NCBI RefSeq assembly: GCF_001449115.1
Contig: NZ_LAIJ01000002.1
Span: 124,001 to 188,000, forward strand
Reading direction: 5' to 3'
Origin: Occallatibacter gabretensis
Lineage (GTDB): Bacteria; Acidobacteriota; Terriglobia; Terriglobales; Acidobacteriaceae
Length of the DNA stretch: 64,000 nucleotides
Shown here: piece after piece, positions 62,048-64,000 of the stretch
How the letters are laid out: every line of letters starts with the position of its first letter
Position numbering within the stretch: position 1 is the first letter of the stretch
The notes under the pieces: model-generated
The model's input: the letters and a program-made list of their open reading frames with translations, nothing else
What the model was told of the DNA's origin: nothing
Database searches by the model: none
Translations under genes and position numbers: made by a program

Positions 62048-62149
62048 CTACTCGCGGCATCACAAATTCGCAAAGATTTTACGCTTTGTCTTCGCCTGAA
62101 GCGGAGCAGTCACGATATGCTGATTGCCGCGCCGAAAGGAGGCTGCAGA

Positions 62150-62647
62150 ATGGATATTCAAAAGGAGCTGATTGCCGAGTTCAATACGGAAGTGGAGAAC
62201 GCGCGCAAGATTCTGAACGCTATCCCCGATACTGCCGATTTCACGTGGAAGCCGCATGAAAAGTCGATGACGCTGGGCCGTCTGGCCGGTCATGTCGCCG
62301 AACTTACTGGAGAGTGGCCGCTGAAGACGCTTGAGAAGGATCGCCTCGACTGGAATCCGGAAGAGCGGCCCAAAGTGCCTGAGAACAAAGCAGAGGTTCT
62401 TGAAACATTTGAGACAGCCGTGCCGAAATCCAAAGCGGCGATTGAGGGCTTTGACCCAGCGAACTGGGACCGCCATTGGATCTTCGCTGCAGGAGGGCAG
62501 GTCTTTATCGATCAACCGAAGTATCAGGTGTGGAGATCCTTCGTGATGAACCATCTGGTGCATCACCGCGCGCAACTCGGTGCTTATGTCCGCATCCTCG
62601 GCGGCAAGCTGCCCGGTTGCTACGGCCCCTCAGGCGACGAGATGTAA
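62150..62647 (+). CDS. DinB/YfiT-family putative metalloprotein
   Basis: A 165-residue four-helix-bundle protein. The first conserved His is in MTLGRLAGHVAELTGE (about residue 50), and the others are in MNHLVHHRAQLG (about 137-141), the usual three-His nickel/zinc site. The start at 62150 has AAAGGAGG 7 bp upstream; an earlier open frame does not look coding. DinB-fold proteins often act as thiol-dependent transferases for bacillithiol or mycothiol, or as damage-response proteins. The substrate here is unknown. Confidence 0.88.
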   Translation: MDIQKELIAEFNTEVENARKILNAIPDTADFTWKPHEKSMTLGRLAGHVAELTGEWPLKTLEKDRLDWNPEERPKVPENKAEVLETFETAVPKSKAAIEGFDPANWDRHWIFAAGGQVFIDQPKYQVWRSFVMNHLVHHRAQLGAYVRILGGKLPGCYGPSGDEM

Positions 62648-62707
62648 GCAGGGAAGTCGGTTTCACGGCGAGGGACGAAAAGTATTTCGGAATACTAAGC
62701 TGAATGC

Positions 62708-63343
62708 ATGGCCTTTTCGTTCCCTCGCGTTTATCCGATTCTTGATTCCTCCGTCATCCCGCAAACAGACCGTGCTGAGTTTCTCGAATCGCTGGGCCAA
62801 TCTCTGGCAGACGCCGGGGTTGAGCTGCTCGAATATCGCAACAAGACGGGCTCAGTTGCGGAACTCACTTCAGACGCCGAAATCCTTCGCCGCACAATGC
62901 CCGCCACCAAGCTCATTCTGGACGACCGCGCCGATCTAGTCATTCAAGTTGGCTTTGACGGTGTTCACGTCGATGCGGGAGATGTCTCCGTCTCAGAGGC
63001 CCGCCGGATTCTTGGCCCGGATCGAATCATCGGAACATTTGCCGGAAGTGATTCGCTAATCCCCGGCATTCTCATCCAGCCTGCCGACTACTTCGCAATT
63101 GGCCCTGTCTTTACCACCACCACCAAACAAACGGATAAACCGCCCATTGGCCTGGAAGGCGTCCGCAAGCTCCGCCAAGAAGCCGGACCCGCACCTCTGT
63201 TGAGCGCCGCAGCAGGAATCACGCTGGAAACAGCGCCGCTGGTGATTGAGGCCGGCGCCAACATGGTTGCTGTTGCAGCCGCCATCTTTCACGCTGCGAA
63301 TCCAGCAGCAGAGTTCCGCCGCTGGCGAAAGATGCTTACATAA
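62708..63343 (+). CDS. thiE: Thiamine phosphate synthase
   Basis: It joins hydroxymethylpyrimidine pyrophosphate with thiazole phosphate. The 211 residues fold as a TIM barrel with LILDDRADLVIQVGFDGVHV (near 74-93), a FAIGPVFTTTTKQ block for pyrophosphate, and a late VAVAAAIFHAANPA. Part of the loop (VHVDAGDVS in place of the usual HLGQ-E-D sequence) differs from the E. coli form. No thi-box riboswitch is visible upstream and no other thi gene is near. Confidence 0.92.
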   Translation: MAFSFPRVYPILDSSVIPQTDRAEFLESLGQSLADAGVELLEYRNKTGSVAELTSDAEILRRTMPATKLILDDRADLVIQVGFDGVHVDAGDVSVSEARRILGPDRIIGTFAGSDSLIPGILIQPADYFAIGPVFTTTTKQTDKPPIGLEGVRKLRQEAGPAPLLSAAAGITLETAPLVIEAGANMVAVAAAIFHAANPAAEFRRWRKMLT

Positions 63344-63458
63344 ATCTGCATTAAATGCAGGCAAATCTTCATAGACGCGTTTGCTTATGCCGCACTCATA
63401 CCGTGCCGGATAGAATCTGGGAGACAAAGCCACGTAAGATCGGGTAAAAATCTTTCCA

Positions 63459-64000
63459 GTGACCACTCCGAATCCGAGCCCAACCGTAGCGCAATCCTCA
63501 AAAGCAGCTCTGCCACAAGAGCCATCCAACAAGCTCGTTCAGAGCCTTGGCCTGTTCAGCTCCACGGCCATCGTCATTGGCTCCATGATCGGCTCAGGTA
63601 TCTTCCTGGTCGATGCGGAAATTGCCCGCGTTACGGACTCCCCGGCGCTCTACCTGGGCGCATGGGTAGTGACCGCATTGATGACCACCATCGCCGCGCT
63701 CAGCTATGGCGAGCTGGCAGCGATGATGCCCCGCGCCGGGGGCCAGTACGTGTATCTGCGCGAGTCGCTCGGCCCGGTCTGGGGATTTCTCTACGGCTGG
63801 ACGATGTTTCTTGTCATCCAGACAGGAACCATCGCCGCTGTCTGCGTCGCCTTCGGCAAATTTCTCGGCGTCTTCTTTCCATCGGTCTCCACAACACACT
63901 GGCTCTGGAAGATTGCCCATGTTCCGTCGATTCCCGTTGGCCCAATGGTCCTGGGCAACATGGACATCGGCGTCAACACGGCAAATCTCGCCGGCATCGT
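63459..64000 (+). CDS. APC-superfamily permease, partial (C-terminus beyond window)
   Basis: The frame opens at GTG 63459 and runs to the right edge (about 180 residues). It begins with a hydrophilic leader and then FSSTAIVIGSMIGSGIFLV, the first helix of APC/LAT-type carriers with the GSGIF motif. ALSYGELAAMMPRAGGQYVYLRE is the second conserved block, and more hydrophobic segments follow. Substrate not determined. It is a second family member besides 53703-55187 in this window. Confidence 0.9.
   Translation, partial: MTTPNPSPTVAQSSKAALPQEPSNKLVQSLGLFSSTAIVIGSMIGSGIFLVDAEIARVTDSPALYLGAWVVTALMTTIAALSYGELAAMMPRAGGQYVYLRESLGPVWGFLYGWTMFLVIQTGTIAAVCVAFGKFLGVFFPSVSTTHWLWKIAHVPSIPVGPMVLGNMDIGVNTANLAGI

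Noticed and set aside
62648..62707. TPP riboswitch upstream of thiE
   Set aside because: The gap is only 60 bp and lacks the thi-box pairing elements.
1..64000. tRNA, rRNA, CRISPR array, complete insertion sequence or phage genes
   Set aside because: No cloverleaf-like segment, regular spaced repeats or transposase/integrase reading frame was recognised by eye; weak or diverged RNA genes could be missed without a covariance search.

Overview
The window reads as a chromosomal segment of an Acidobacteriota genome, most likely class Terriglobia (Acidobacteriaceae relatives). Reasons: an acidobacterial-type duplicated orphan ABC permease (ADOP), a large Oar-like TonB-dependent receptor with a carboxypeptidase regulatory domain, many CAZymes and quinoproteins, moderately high GC, and a family of small GTGCCCCA palindromes. 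The genus cannot be fixed from the sequence alone. No rRNA, tRNA, CRISPR array or transposase was found.

Layout. (1) 1-10107, minus strand: a complex I operon in the order nuoA-C-D-(106-aa unknown)-E-F-G-H-J-K-L, with nuoL cut by the left edge. nuoB and nuoI are absent, with no scar at the nuoA/C junction and a hairpin spacer where nuoI is expected. A perfect TGTGA-N6-TCACA palindrome lies upstream. (2) 10.4-19 kb: mixed single genes, namely a small conserved protein, a membrane acyltransferase, a solitary cytochrome c oxidase subunit III, a CCA/poly(A)-polymerase-like enzyme with a long acidic then histone-H1-like tail, a C45-like lipoprotein hydrolase, a zinc-ribbon protein and a GT4 glycosyltransferase. 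(3) 19-23.4 kb: a TonB-dependent receptor operon. (4) 23.5-30.2 kb, minus: mutS-nagZ-anmK-peptide-binding lipoprotein, the last three fitting peptidoglycan recycling. (5) 30.4-34.6 kb, plus: hemX/ccsA-like, hemA, hemC, hemD, that is, early tetrapyrrole synthesis; hemQ lies 2.7 kb further on. (6) 34.9-37.3 kb: nth, then an AT-richer insert with hicAB and a PD-(D/E)XK nuclease-like gene. (7) 38.2-46.4 kb: dedA, inositol-phosphate synthase, a VapBC pair, a membrane-anchored PP2C phosphatase, an M48 protease, and a BldC-like regulator preceded by an 860-bp AT-rich gene-free stretch. (8) 46.5-53.7 kb: ADOP permease and a plant-polysaccharide set (SGNH esterase, CE15 glucuronoyl esterase, GH35). (9) 53.7-64 kb: amino-acid permease, Xaa-Pro peptidase, accB-accC, multicopper oxidase plus PQQ/di-haem dehydrogenase, DinB-fold protein, thiE and a second, truncated permease.

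The strongest non-gene signal is a dispersed palindromic element, GGTGCCCCA-stem-loop-stem-TGGGA. Five copies lie between 25.0 and 33.8 kb, four of them read in frame inside protein genes (the peptide-binding lipoprotein, nagZ and mutS). Other points worth following are the split nuo operon with its extra gene, a cytochrome c pair inserted inside a PQQ propeller, the CCA-like enzyme with an altered catalytic motif and DNA/RNA-binding-like tail, a 130-bp inverted-repeat element upstream of that gene, and a conserved ~75-bp block plus hairpin present twice.
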